Source: Lachnospiraceae bacterium (lineage in GTDB: Bacteria > Bacillota > Clostridia > Lachnospirales > Lachnospiraceae). Taken from it: a DNA stretch of 22,402 nucleotides. The stretch is taken from the NCBI GenBank assembly GCA_024695225.1, contig JAILIO010000046.1, positions 1 through 22,402 on the forward strand, written 5' to 3'. Under the pieces are notes generated by a model. That model was given only the letters and a program-made list of their open reading frames with translations. It had not been told where the DNA came from and searched no databases. Of the stretch, positions 1 to 7,319 are shown one piece after another; position 1 is the first letter of the stretch; each line of letters begins with the position of its first letter. A program made the position numbers and the translations under genes.

Positions 1-1111
1 CGATATTTTCCTTCTCAATGACATGCTCCAGAGCGAGTCTGGTCTTGATCCTCTCTTCCGCATCGGGCTCGACCTGCTGCATCATGCGCTCTCTGGTCTG
101 CCCTGTGCTCTTCATATACTGGTCGAAAGAAAGTCCCTGGAAATAAAGCTGCTGCTCAAACTCGTCCAGAATGCCTCTCTCCTCGGTCTCAAGCATTGCA
201 GTGGGTATCTCCACCTCAAGATTCCTGGCCAGTTCCTTGAGAGCGTTCTCCTGCTTTGTGCTGTCCGCAGCCTTGGCTTTTCTCTCCTCAAGCTTCTTCC
301 GCACATCAGCCCTGTACTCGTCCATGGTCTCAAACTCGGAAACCTCGTCTGCAAAGGCATCGTCAGCCTCCGGCAGCACCACTTCCTTTATGCTTTTTAC
401 GGTACACTTGAACACCGATTCCTTGCCGGCCAGACTCTTCTCGTGATAGTCCTCGGGGAATGTGACGTTCACATCCTTTTCCACGCCGATCTCCGCGCCT
501 ATGAGCTGCTCTTCAAAGCCGGGGATAAATGCGCCGCTTCCTATTGTGAGCTTGTAATCCTCGCCCTTTCCGCCTTCAAAGGGAGTTCCGTCCACAAACC
601 CTTCAAAATCCAGGGTGATCTCGTCTGTATCCTTCACAGGGCGGGTGACTTCCTTCTTCTCGGAATTCTTACGTCTCTCGCCCATGATGTACTCTTCCAC
701 ATCTTCATCCGACACATCCCGGTCAGTCTTCTCAACCTTGAGCCCCTTGTACTCTGAAAGTGTGGACTCGGGTTTCAAAGCCACCTTTGCGGTGAAGATA
801 AAGGGCTTACCCTTCTCCAACTGCACTATGTCGATATCAGCGCTGGAAACTATCTCTTCATCCACCGTTTCTATTTCCTTGCGGTAGTTTTCATTGATAA
901 GCTCCCTGGAAGCCCCTTCGTAGAACATCTCAGGTCCGTAAACCTTCTCGATGACGCTCATGGGGACTTTCCCCTTGCGGAATCCCGGCACATTGATCCT
1001 GCCTTTGAGCCTCTGATAGTCATTCTTTATAGCCTTATCAAGTTCTTCGGCGGGCAGCTCGATGGTGAGCACCGCCATACTTCCTTCAAGTTTCTCTACA
1101 CTGCAACTCAT
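1..1111 (-). CDS. tig: Trigger factor (ribosome-associated chaperone/PPIase), 3' end cut by window edge
   Basis: Trigger factor binds ribosomes at the peptide exit tunnel, shields nascent chains and has peptidyl-prolyl isomerase activity. About 370 codons are visible; the C-terminal part lies beyond the window edge (the family is usually about 430 residues). The ribosome-docking signature GFRKGKVP is at residues 43-50. An FKBP-type PPIase domain spans roughly residues 155-245 (DFEGFVDGTPFEGG near 167-180 and PGFEEQLIG just after). The acidic helical C-terminal chaperone domain begins after about 255. The start is the ATG at 1111: GGAGG lies 8 nt upstream and the product begins MSCSVEKLEGS, as expected for the N-terminal tail-binding domain. 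The gene diverges from the CYTH gene and has its own candidate promoter at 1145-1174. Identity is very secure. Confidence 0.95.
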   Translation of the reverse strand, partial: MSCSVEKLEGSMAVLTIELPAEELDKAIKNDYQRLKGRINVPGFRKGKVPMSVIEKVYGPEMFYEGASRELINENYRKEIETVDEEIVSSADIDIVQLEKGKPFIFTAKVALKPESTLSEYKGLKVEKTDRDVSDEDVEEYIMGERRKNSEKKEVTRPVKDTDEITLDFEGFVDGTPFEGGKGEDYKLTIGSGAFIPGFEEQLIGAEIGVEKDVNVTFPEDYHEKSLAGKESVFKCTVKSIKEVVLPEADDAFADEVSEFETMDEYRADVRKKLEERKAKAADSTKQENALKELARNLEVEIPTAMLETEERGILDEFEQQLYFQGLSFDQYMKSTGQTRERMMQQVEPDAEERIKTRLALEHVIEKENI

Positions 1112-1140
1112 ATGATCATCCTCCAAATTCTGAACAGTTC

Positions 1141-1149
1141 TGTTATAAT
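1141..1149 (+). promoter_or_regulatory. Candidate extended -10 promoter for the CYTH gene
   Basis: The plus strand reads TGTTATAAT, a perfect -10 hexamer (TATAAT, 1144-1149) with the TGn extension. No good -35 is visible 16-18 nt upstream, which extended -10 promoters can tolerate. The start point would be near 1156, giving a leader of about 110 nt before the GTG at 1265. The same bases form the minus-strand -10 of trigger factor. Confidence 0.45.
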
Positions 1150-1174
1150 AGCATATACACCGATGCTGTTGCAA
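1145..1174 (-). promoter_or_regulatory. Candidate promoter for trigger factor
   Basis: On the minus strand a -35-like TTGCAA (1169-1174) is followed by an 18-nt spacer and a -10 TATTAT (1145-1150), preceded by TGC, which makes it an extended -10. Transcription would start near 1138 and give a leader of about 27 nt containing the GGAGG site. It overlaps the plus-strand -10 at 1144-1149. Confidence 0.6.
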
Positions 1175-1264
1175 GCATAAATGCGATATTTACGCGGTCT
1201 GGACAGTTTTTTGTCCCTGCCCGGTCCCCGGTCCCAAAACACACATTTCAGGAGGCGGCAAATC

Positions 1265-1771
1265 GTGGAAATAGAGAGGAAATACCTTATAAAAAGGCTT
1301 CCGGAAGACCTTGATAGCTTCCCAAGCCGTAAGATAACCCAGGGGTATATCTGCACTGACCCGGTGGTCCGGATAAGGAAGGACGCAGATAAAGCATATC
1401 TGACATGCAAAGGAAAGGGGCTCATATCCCGTGAAGAGATCAATCTCCCCGTTTCCGGATCTGCCTGTGACTCCCTTATGAAAAAGGCGGAAGGTTACAT
1501 CATAACCAAGAGACGTTATATCATTCCCATCAAAAACCCTGTGTTCCGGGAGGGCTTTACCCCTCCTGAGGGACTCTCCCTGAAAATAGAGCTGGATATC
1601 TTTGAAGAACCCTTCTCCCCTCTCATCCTGGCGGAGGTGGAATTCCCCGACAGGGAGACTGCAGACGCATATGTGATGGAGGACTGGTTCTCTGAAGACG
1701 TTTCCCTGGACCGCCGCTATCACAACTCATTTATGAGTGAATACGGCCCCGAAAAAGTCCTTTCGGATTAA
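1265..1771 (+). CDS. CYTH domain protein (inorganic triphosphatase / class IV adenylate cyclase-like superfamily)
   Basis: CYTH proteins form a triphosphate tunnel that binds PPPi, ThTP or ATP with divalent metal. The 168-residue product starts VEIERKYLI, the hallmark ExExK element with E2, E4 and K6. Basic tunnel residues are seen at R36 and R38 (VRIRK) and K49. Acidic metal-binding strands follow at E109/D111 (KIELDIFE) and E124/E126 (LAEVEFPD), and the C-terminal RYHNSF matches the usual RxxxN/SxxL-type end. I chose the GTG at 1265 because AGGAGG lies 9 nt upstream and the motif then begins at residue 2. The upstream ATG at 1181 would add 28 residues without homology character. The substrate cannot be told from sequence; tripolyphosphatase activity is the most common in bacteria. 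The stop codon overlaps the convergent malQ stop. Confidence 0.85.
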   Translation: MEIERKYLIKRLPEDLDSFPSRKITQGYICTDPVVRIRKDADKAYLTCKGKGLISREEINLPVSGSACDSLMKKAEGYIITKRRYIIPIKNPVFREGFTPPEGLSLKIELDIFEEPFSPLILAEVEFPDRETADAYVMEDWFSEDVSLDRRYHNSFMSEYGPEKVLSD

Positions 1772-3336
1772 GATCTTCTCCCGGATTTTTTGATGCTCTT
1801 CCCGGTCTCCTGTTTCTCTTCCTGATCTTCTGGACATTCGGCATAGGGCAGACGTCCGTATAGCCTTGTCATCTCCAGTATCCGGGATGAAAGCTTGTCT
1901 GTCAGGGCGCCTTCCTTCATCCTCCAGTCCCAGTTTCCTCCCAGGGTGGAGGGGATATTGATCCTGGCCTCAGCCCCCAGTCCCAGCCAGTCCTGCACCG
2001 GGATAACGCAGAGTTCCGCCACGGATGCCTCGGCCATCCTGACCAGTTCTTCCCTGACCTTCCTGCCGTCATTTACCCTGAGGTAAGTGCGCACCGCCTT
2101 CTTTTCATTGTTCTTGAGTGACTTGTACCAGCCCTCTGTTGTGTCGTTGTCATGGGTGCCGGTATACACCACGCAGTTTCTCCTGAAATTATGAGGGAGA
2201 TAGGGAGAATGCCACTCGCAGTCCTCCGGCTCAAATGCAAACTGCAACACCTTCATCCCGGGGAATCCGGTCTTCTTTAAGAGCTTCTTCACCCCGGGGG
2301 TCATGAGCCCCAGGTCTTCCGCTATCAGAGGTTTTTCCCCGATCCTGCTCTTTATGGCAGAAAACACGCTGTACCCCGGGCCTTCCAACCATTCGCCGTT
2401 TTCAGCGGTCTCATCCCCCCAGGGTATGGAATAATACTGCTCAAACCCCCTGAAGTGATCGATCCTGACGATATCGTACAGCTTGAAACAATGCTCTATC
2501 CTGTTGACCCACCAGCGGTAGTCAGTATCCCTGTGGTACTCCCAGTTGTACAGCGGATTCCCCCAGAGCTGACCCGTGGGCGAGAAGAAATCGGGGGGAC
2601 ACCCGGCGACTGCAGTGGGTGTCAGGGACTTGTCAAGCTGAAAAAGCCCGGGTTCAGCCCAGACATCCGACGAATCGTAGGCCACATAGATCGGTATATC
2701 CCCTATTATCCTGATCCCCCGGTCGTTGGCGTATTTCTTCACCTTCATCCACTGCTTCATGAACAGGAACTGCTGGAATCTGTAGAACTCCGCCTCATCC
2801 TCGTGGGCTCTCCTGGCCTCGATCAGATTCCTCCTCCTGCGAAGCCTCAGTTCCTCCGGCCATTTGGCGAGAGACAGTCCCTTCAGGGAATCCTTTATGG
2901 CCATGTAAAGGGCATAGTCGTCCAGCCAGTATTTATTTGTATCGCAAAAGCGCTCGTATTCGGTGCTGGATTCAAAGCGGTCATAGGCGAGCCTGAGCAT
3001 TTTGAACCGGGCCTTGTAAATAAGGGCGTAATCCACTTTTTCAGGGTCGCTTCCGAAATCAAAGGACAGGCATTCCTTTTTTCTGAGGAGTCCCTCCTCC
3101 ATAAGCGCCTCCGGATCGATAAAGTAAGGATTCCCGGCGAAGGTGGAGAAACTCTGATAGGGGGAATCCCCGAAACTTGTGGGACCCAGGGGCAGGATCT
3201 GCCAGAGAGTCTGCCCTGAAGCTTCCAGGAAGTCGATAAACTCAAAGGCTGACTTGGAAAACGAACCTATTCCATAAGGGCCGGGCAGAGATGCCACCGG
3301 CATCAGGATCCCGCTTTTTCTCTTATTTTCCTTCAT
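1768..3336 (-). CDS. malQ: 4-alpha-glucanotransferase (amylomaltase, GH77)
   Basis: Amylomaltase transfers alpha-1,4-glucan segments between malto-oligosaccharides, releasing glucose and building longer chains for phosphorylase; it acts in the cytoplasm. The N-terminus LPGPYGIGSFS, LPLGPTSFGDSPYQ and GNPYFID is diagnostic of GH77. Numbered from the GTG at 3342, catalytic candidates are D295 (nucleophile, RIDHFRG), E342 (acid/base, IAEDLG) and D398 (transition-state stabiliser, GTHDND). Length, about 522 residues, is normal for the short bacterial type. Two starts are possible: ATG at 3336 (used here) or GTG at 3342, six bases upstream; a GAGAGG site lies 11 and 5 nt upstream respectively. The tetR gene ends 11-17 nt upstream, so the two are probably co-transcribed. 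The C-terminus is a short Lys/Glu/Arg-rich tail. Confidence 0.93.
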   Translation of the reverse strand: MKENKRKSGILMPVASLPGPYGIGSFSKSAFEFIDFLEASGQTLWQILPLGPTSFGDSPYQSFSTFAGNPYFIDPEALMEEGLLRKKECLSFDFGSDPEKVDYALIYKARFKMLRLAYDRFESSTEYERFCDTNKYWLDDYALYMAIKDSLKGLSLAKWPEELRLRRRRNLIEARRAHEDEAEFYRFQQFLFMKQWMKVKKYANDRGIRIIGDIPIYVAYDSSDVWAEPGLFQLDKSLTPTAVAGCPPDFFSPTGQLWGNPLYNWEYHRDTDYRWWVNRIEHCFKLYDIVRIDHFRGFEQYYSIPWGDETAENGEWLEGPGYSVFSAIKSRIGEKPLIAEDLGLMTPGVKKLLKKTGFPGMKVLQFAFEPEDCEWHSPYLPHNFRRNCVVYTGTHDNDTTEGWYKSLKNNEKKAVRTYLRVNDGRKVREELVRMAEASVAELCVIPVQDWLGLGAEARINIPSTLGGNWDWRMKEGALTDKLSSRILEMTRLYGRLPYAECPEDQEEKQETGKSIKKSGRRS

Positions 3337-3353
3337 AGACACGGTTACCTCTC

Positions 3354-3977
3354 TTAAATAAATTCGGTCACAGACCTTTTTGTCACCAACTTCTTCATGA
3401 ATTTAACATAGGAAACTGCCTCATCCCTCACCCGGACAAAGTCGTTCTCCTCCCTCATATACGCCTCGCGCCTTATGCGGGAAAGTGTGAATTCCATCGT
3501 ATTATCCAGTATCATCCTGTCCTCAGCATCCATTTTCACTGTATCCAGGGCTCTCATCCTCATGTCCAGCATGAATTTTCGGTACTCGTCGACAGAGCCC
3601 TCCGCAAGTTCAAGGGCCTCGCTGTCATCCTCCTCCCTCAGGCTGTCCAGGAATGTGGGCATGCTGGGATAGTTCCTTATGACATCCGAAAAGGCCTCCT
3701 CCCTGGAAAGCAGCATCTCAAAGTATGAGAGGTCCTTATCTCCCATGAACTGTTTCATCTCCAGCATCACATACCGGGCGCTGTAGTCGCAGACATATCC
3801 GTAAAGGGAGCTTTTGTCACCGAAATAATGGAACAAAAGACCTTTGCTGATGCCGGCTCTGGCCTTCATCTCATCCGTGCTGGCACATTTGTAACCCCTT
3901 CTGGCAAAAGTGCTGATAGCCGCATTCATGATGCGGTCCTGTTTCTCTTTTGCAAGATCGAAAAACTTCTCGTTCAT
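3354..3977 (-). CDS. TetR/AcrR family transcriptional regulator
   Basis: The 207-residue protein has a typical TetR N-terminal DNA-binding domain. Residues about 10-57 include RIMNAAISTFARRGYKCAST, then the recognition-helix region AGISKGLLFHYFGDKSSLYGYV. The C-terminal 150 residues are a helical ligand-binding/dimerisation domain with no recognisable effector signature. The start ATG at 3977 has AGGGGGC about 5 nt upstream. The gene lies directly upstream of malQ in the same direction and divergent from the membrane-anchored gene at 4148. A partial palindrome just upstream (3998-4012) is a plausible self-operator. Control of malQ, of the divergent gene, or only of itself are all possible; the ligand is unknown. 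Confidence 0.9.
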   Translation of the reverse strand: MNEKFFDLAKEKQDRIMNAAISTFARRGYKCASTDEMKARAGISKGLLFHYFGDKSSLYGYVCDYSARYVMLEMKQFMGDKDLSYFEMLLSREEAFSDVIRNYPSMPTFLDSLREEDDSEALELAEGSVDEYRKFMLDMRMRALDTVKMDAEDRMILDNTMEFTLSRIRREAYMREENDFVRVRDEAVSYVKFMKKLVTKRSVTEFI

Positions 3978-3997
3978 ATACGCCCCCTGTCATACAT

Positions 3998-4012
3998 TGA
4001 CCTATAGGGTCA
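3998..4012. promoter_or_regulatory. Candidate TetR operator (TGACC-N5-GGTCA)
   Basis: TGACCTATAGGGTCA has perfect 5-bp inverted arms (TGACC/GGTCA) around a 5-nt centre. It lies 20 nt upstream of the tetR start codon and touches the -10-like TATAAT, where a repressor would block transcription. TetR-family operators are commonly short inverted repeats of this kind. Assignment to this TetR is by position only. Confidence 0.5.
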
Positions 4013-4017
4013 TTATA
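4012..4017 (-). promoter_or_regulatory. -10 box candidate of the tetR-malQ promoter
   Basis: TATAAT on the minus strand lies 35 nt upstream of the tetR ATG and abuts the candidate operator. No convincing -35 is found: the nearest option at 16-nt spacing is TATTTG (4034-4039). It is supported by the perfect -10 and its position only. Confidence 0.4.
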
Positions 4018-4049
4018 ATACAACTTTTTTCAACAAATAGCAAATAACC

Positions 4050-4078
4050 TTGTTTACCTGAGAAATCTGTATTAAAAT
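4050..4078 (+). promoter_or_regulatory. Candidate promoter of the membrane-anchored Ala-rich gene
   Basis: The plus strand has TTGTTT (4050-4055), a 17-nt spacer, then TAAAAT (4073-4078). Transcription would begin near 4085 and give a leader of about 60 nt that contains the hairpin at 4096-4118 and the AAGGAG ribosome binding site. Confidence 0.5.
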
Positions 4079-4095
4079 AATGGACAGACCGATCT

Positions 4096-4118
4096 GGCAG
4101 GAGATACAGTCTCCTGTC
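4096..4118 (+). other. Leader hairpin upstream of the Ala-rich gene
   Basis: GGCAGGAGA (4096-4104) and TCTCCTGTC (4110-4118) form a 9-bp stem with one G-U pair and a TACAG loop. No U-tract follows, so it is not a standard terminator. It ends about 20 nt before the ribosome binding site, and its own AGGAG is sequestered in the stem. It could stabilise the leader or be a DNA-level inverted repeat bound by a regulator. Confidence 0.5.
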
Positions 4119-4147
4119 GTCAGACATTTGTATGAAAAGGAGACGCT

Positions 4148-4726
4148 ATGGCCAAAAAATTCAGCAAATTTGTTCTTTTCACCACCATTGCAGCGGGTGC
4201 CGCCGCATACTTCTACTACAGGAGAGCCAGGGATGAAGAGGAATTCCTGGACGATTTCGATGACTTTGACATCGACGAGGATGAAGATCTCTCAGAACGC
4301 ACATACGTGAACCTGGATGATGCGGAAAATGCTGCTGAAGACACCATCTCCGATGAGACCGCAGAAGCCGCGGAAAATGCTTCGGAACTCAAGGCTGAGA
4401 TCAGGGATAAGGCTGTGGAGATCGGAAAGAAAGTCGGAAAAAAAGCAGAATCCATCGCCAAAGACACAAAGGCTGTTCTGAAGGACGGTTTCGAAGCCGC
4501 AAAGAAAGCGGCCGACAATGTGAGATCCGGCAAGACGGACATCTCTGAAGAGGTGAAGGATGCCGCAGAGGATGTGGCAAAAGCAGCCAAAGAAAATGCT
4601 TCCGAAGCGGGCAAAGCTGTGGAAAATGCCGCTGCAGAAGCAGTTTCAAAATCCGAGGATGCTGTCTCAAAGGTAGACATTCCCATATCCGACGGCGAAG
4701 ATCTCTTTGACGATACTGACGAGTGA
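4148..4726 (+). CDS. Membrane-anchored, acidic then Ala/Lys/Glu-rich helical protein (YtxH/LEA-like composition), unknown function
   Basis: The 192-residue product has a short basic N-terminus and one membrane segment at about residues 7-24 (FVLFTTIAAGAAAYFYY), with no signal-peptidase site, so an N-terminal anchor is likely. Residues 30-52 are extremely acidic (EEEFLDDFDDFDIDEDEDL). Residues 55-175 are an Ala/Lys/Glu-rich amphipathic helical stretch with degenerate 11-residue-like repeats (EIGKKVGKKAESIAKDTKAV, EAAKKAADNV, DAAEDVAKAAKENASEAGKA), resembling LEA or YtxH-type proteins. The tail is acidic again. AAGGAG lies 5 nt upstream of the ATG. The composition suggests a surface/stress-related helical rod. 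It is not recognised as a named family, and the repeats may reflect composition rather than common descent. Confidence 0.75.
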   Translation: MAKKFSKFVLFTTIAAGAAAYFYYRRARDEEEFLDDFDDFDIDEDEDLSERTYVNLDDAENAAEDTISDETAEAAENASELKAEIRDKAVEIGKKVGKKAESIAKDTKAVLKDGFEAAKKAADNVRSGKTDISEEVKDAAEDVAKAAKENASEAGKAVENAAAEAVSKSEDAVSKVDIPISDGEDLFDDTDE

Positions 4727-4734
4727 TAACTCCT

Positions 4735-5589
4735 TTATCTCATCGTATCTTTGAGATCCCGCGCTTTGTTCTTTAGTCTTTCGCTGGCGGTGCGGCTCAC
4801 GAGGATGTCGGAGAGCAGTTTCATGGCTCTGTCCTTCTCCCCGAATTCCACACTCAGTGCGGCGATCAGATAGTCGACTGTAAGTTCATCCATTCCGCAC
4901 ATGGGAAAGCTTTCGGACTGGCGGGCATTGATAAAACCTTCAAGGGCGTTCTTCATGAACGCCTTTTCTTCTGCCAGGGTTTTTGCCTTTACCTGCTCAT
5001 ACCCCAGATTGCCGGGATTCAGCTGCTCCGCCTTGCCTCTCAGAAGCCATCCGGTCTTAAGGCAGATAAATGCCTTCTCACTGGCCTTTACGCCGCGGAC
5101 CATGGAATTTGCCAGGGCCACTTTGTATCTTGCAAGAGCGTCGTCGTATGAATAAACCGCTTTCTTTTCCCTCTGGGGCTTAAAGTTTGCGGATATATTC
5201 TCCTTGATCATCTTGGCCTGTTTGCCTGTGATCTTTCCGAATTCACTGGAAAGAGCGGCGCAACCGCATTCAGGACACATGACCACATCGTATTTAAGCG
5301 GTTCCAGCTGCTTGTATCTCCATCTCAGATCCCTGTCCTGGGAAACAGCCTTAAGCTTTCCGCTCCTGACTGTCAGGCTCTTGAATTTTTCACCGCAGGC
5401 AGGACATTCATAGGTTTTCTCAAACACCAGTTCCTCTTCCTTTGGCTCGTTCTTCTTTACGGCTTCTTTTTTTGCTTTCTCCTCTGCAGCCTGTTTTTCC
5501 TTGTTGTCGGCAAAAAGATCCATGGACTCAAAACCGCCCAGTCCAAGGTCGTCCAGTCCTCCAAGTAGATTCTGATCATCTGTCTGCAT
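4735..5589 (-). CDS. DUF2225 family protein (zinc-ribbon-like N-terminal region, helical C-terminal region)
   Basis: The product has an acidic, low-complexity Lys/Glu-rich N-terminal 55 residues, then two CxxC pairs, CPAC and CPECGC (about C62/C65 and C105/C108, counted from the ATG used here), likely to bind zinc. The segment LRWRYKQLEPLKYDVVMCPEC is the typical core of DUF2225 proteins of Firmicutes. A C-terminal helical, TPR-like part (about 145-284) follows. Its function is unknown. The start at 5589 is preferred over the ATG at 5595, because AGGAGG sits 8 nt before the former and only 2 nt before the latter. It follows glnS by 24 nt and is the last gene of the long minus-strand operon; it converges with the Ala-rich gene, 8 nt between stops. 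Confidence 0.8.
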   Translation of the reverse strand: MQTDDQNLLGGLDDLGLGGFESMDLFADNKEKQAAEEKAKKEAVKKNEPKEEELVFEKTYECPACGEKFKSLTVRSGKLKAVSQDRDLRWRYKQLEPLKYDVVMCPECGCAALSSEFGKITGKQAKMIKENISANFKPQREKKAVYSYDDALARYKVALANSMVRGVKASEKAFICLKTGWLLRGKAEQLNPGNLGYEQVKAKTLAEEKAFMKNALEGFINARQSESFPMCGMDELTVDYLIAALSVEFGEKDRAMKLLSDILVSRTASERLKNKARDLKDTMR

Positions 5590-5613
5590 TGCCATTTCCT
5601 CCTGATATATTTA

Positions 5614-7296
5614 TCATCTCTTTTCTTTCCGGTCTCCTGGCAGCACAAATGAGGATTTAAGAGACACGACTCTGTTAAAGACAGGCTCCCCCGGTTTCGA
5701 ATCCCTGGAGTCTGCGCAGAAATACCCCGTTCTCACAAACTGGAAACTGTCGTAGGCTTCAGCCTCCTTAAGACAGGCCTCCAGTTTACATCCTTCCAGC
5801 ACCTTCAGGGAATCCGGATTCAGGTTCAGGCTGCCGTCTTCGTTGTAAACGCCCTTCTCCTCATCCACAATGTTCTCATACAGACGCACCACGCCGTCGA
5901 ATGCCGTAGCCGCATCCACCCAGTGTATGGTCCCCTTGACCTTCCTGCCGTCGGGACTGCTGCCGCCCCTGGTCTCAGGATCGTAGGTGCAATGGATCAG
6001 GGTGACCTTCCCGTCACTGTCCTTTTCAAAGCCGGTGCATGTGACGTAGTACGCGTTCATAAGCCTGACTTCATTTCCGGGGAACAGCCTGAAATACTTT
6101 TTCGGCGGCTCCTCCATAAAGTCTTCTCTCTCTATGTAAAGTTCCCGGGAAAATGAGACCTTCCTGCTGCCCAGGGATTCATTTTCCACGTTGTTCACCA
6201 CTTCCAGTTCCTCTGTCTGTCCCTCAGGATAGTTGTCTATCACCAGTTTCACCGGGTCCAGCACAGCCATCACCCGCTTGTCCCTGGGTTTCAGATCCTC
6301 CCTTATGCAGTACTCCAGCTGGGCGTAATCCACTGAAGCGTTGGACTTTGATATGCCGCAGAGATCCACGAACAGTTTTATGGATTCCGGCGTGAAACCC
6401 CGGCGGCGAAGAGCTGCTATGGACACCAGTCTGGGGTCGTCCCAGCCGTCCACGATACCGTCCTCAACCAGTTTCTTTATGTATCTTTTTCCTGTGACCA
6501 CGTTTGTCAGATACATCTTGGCAAATTCTATCTGTCTGGGAGGATTGTCAAATCCAACCTCCTGCACCACCCAGTTGTAAAGAGGTCTGTGATCCTCAAA
6601 CTCGAGAGTGCACAGAGAATGGGTAACCCCCTCGACCGCGTCCTCCATGGGATGGGCGTAATCATACATGGGATAGATGCACCATTTGTCCCCGGTATTG
6701 TGATGGGTCAGGTGAGCTATCCTGTAAATGATGGGATCCCTCATATTGATGTTTGGGGACGCCATATCTATCTTGGCTCTCAAGGTGTAAGCGCCGTCGG
6801 GATATTTACCCTCCTTCATCTCCGTGAAGAGCCTTAAGTTTTCCTCTATGGACCTGTCCCTGTCGGGATCGTCCTTCCCCGGTTCCGTGAGAGTCCCTCT
6901 GTACTCCCTTATCTGATCCGCTGTAAGGGATGAGACATAGGCCTTTCCCTTCTTTATCAGCTTCACTGCCCCCTCGTACATCTGATCGAAATAATCGGAG
7001 GCAAAGAACAGCCTGTCTCCGTAATCCGCTCCCAGCCATTCCACATCTTCTTTTATGGACCTGACGTATTCCTCTTTTTCCTTTGTGGGATTGGTGTCGT
7101 CGAATCTGAGGCTGAACTCCCCGCCGTATTCCCGGGCGATGCCGTAGTTCAGCAGTATGCTCTTGGCGTGTCCTATGTGAAGATAGCCGTTGGGCTCCGG
7201 AGGGAACCTGGTCTGCACGTGATCGTAAACGCCATCCTCCAGGTCCTTGTCTATAAACTGCTCAATAAAATTTTTGCTCTCTTTTTCTTCTGCCAT
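5614..7296 (-). CDS. glnS: Glutaminyl-tRNA synthetase
   Basis: A class I aminoacyl-tRNA synthetase that charges tRNA-Gln directly with glutamine. The 560-residue protein has the nucleotide-binding HIGH motif at residues 40-43 (PNGYLHIGHAKS), the acceptor-binding region LRFDDTNP (63-70), and the second ATP signature as VVTGKR at 266-271 in place of VMSKR. It then has GWDDPRLVSIAALRRRGF (a GlnRS/GluRS core) and the beta-barrel anticodon-binding C-terminal half (YFRLFPGNEVRLMNAYY and following). AAGGA lies about 6 nt upstream of the ATG. Many Firmicutes use the Glu-tRNA-Gln amidotransferase route instead; direct GlnRS is known in some clostridial lineages. It is 23 nt downstream of the AICAR formyltransferase gene and probably co-transcribed with it. 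Confidence 0.96.
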   Translation of the reverse strand: MAEEKESKNFIEQFIDKDLEDGVYDHVQTRFPPEPNGYLHIGHAKSILLNYGIAREYGGEFSLRFDDTNPTKEKEEYVRSIKEDVEWLGADYGDRLFFASDYFDQMYEGAVKLIKKGKAYVSSLTADQIREYRGTLTEPGKDDPDRDRSIEENLRLFTEMKEGKYPDGAYTLRAKIDMASPNINMRDPIIYRIAHLTHHNTGDKWCIYPMYDYAHPMEDAVEGVTHSLCTLEFEDHRPLYNWVVQEVGFDNPPRQIEFAKMYLTNVVTGKRYIKKLVEDGIVDGWDDPRLVSIAALRRRGFTPESIKLFVDLCGISKSNASVDYAQLEYCIREDLKPRDKRVMAVLDPVKLVIDNYPEGQTEELEVVNNVENESLGSRKVSFSRELYIEREDFMEEPPKKYFRLFPGNEVRLMNAYYVTCTGFEKDSDGKVTLIHCTYDPETRGGSSPDGRKVKGTIHWVDAATAFDGVVRLYENIVDEEKGVYNEDGSLNLNPDSLKVLEGCKLEACLKEAEAYDSFQFVRTGYFCADSRDSKPGEPVFNRVVSLKSSFVLPGDRKEKR

Positions 7297-7319
7297 GATA
7301 ATCCTTCAACACTCCTGTC

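Noticed and set aside
23..757. Long plus-strand open frame of 244 codons
   Set aside because: Antisense to the trigger factor coding region, whose protein motifs are clear; Leu/His-rich composition without motifs and no ribosome binding site.
1200..1216. GGACA/TGTCC hairpin with T-rich loop upstream of the CYTH gene
   Set aside because: Only 5 bp with the T's in the loop; within chance expectation.
1181..1264. ATG-initiated N-terminal extension of the CYTH protein
   Set aside because: The family motif ExExK begins at the GTG 1265 with an AGGAGG site; the extension has no such support.
2455..3219. Plus-strand open frame of 254 codons opposite malQ
   Set aside because: Lies entirely inside malQ on the other strand; its sequence has no family character.
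4708..4752. Shared bidirectional terminator between the Ala-rich gene and DUF2225
   Set aside because: GATAA/TTATC and GATAC/GTATC can pair but mismatches separate them and there is no clear U-run; too weak to call.
6481..6505. Possible loss of the KMSKS motif in glutaminyl-tRNA synthetase
   Set aside because: The VTGKR form is what I recall for this clade's GlnRS and keeps the Lys-Arg; no sign of inactivation.
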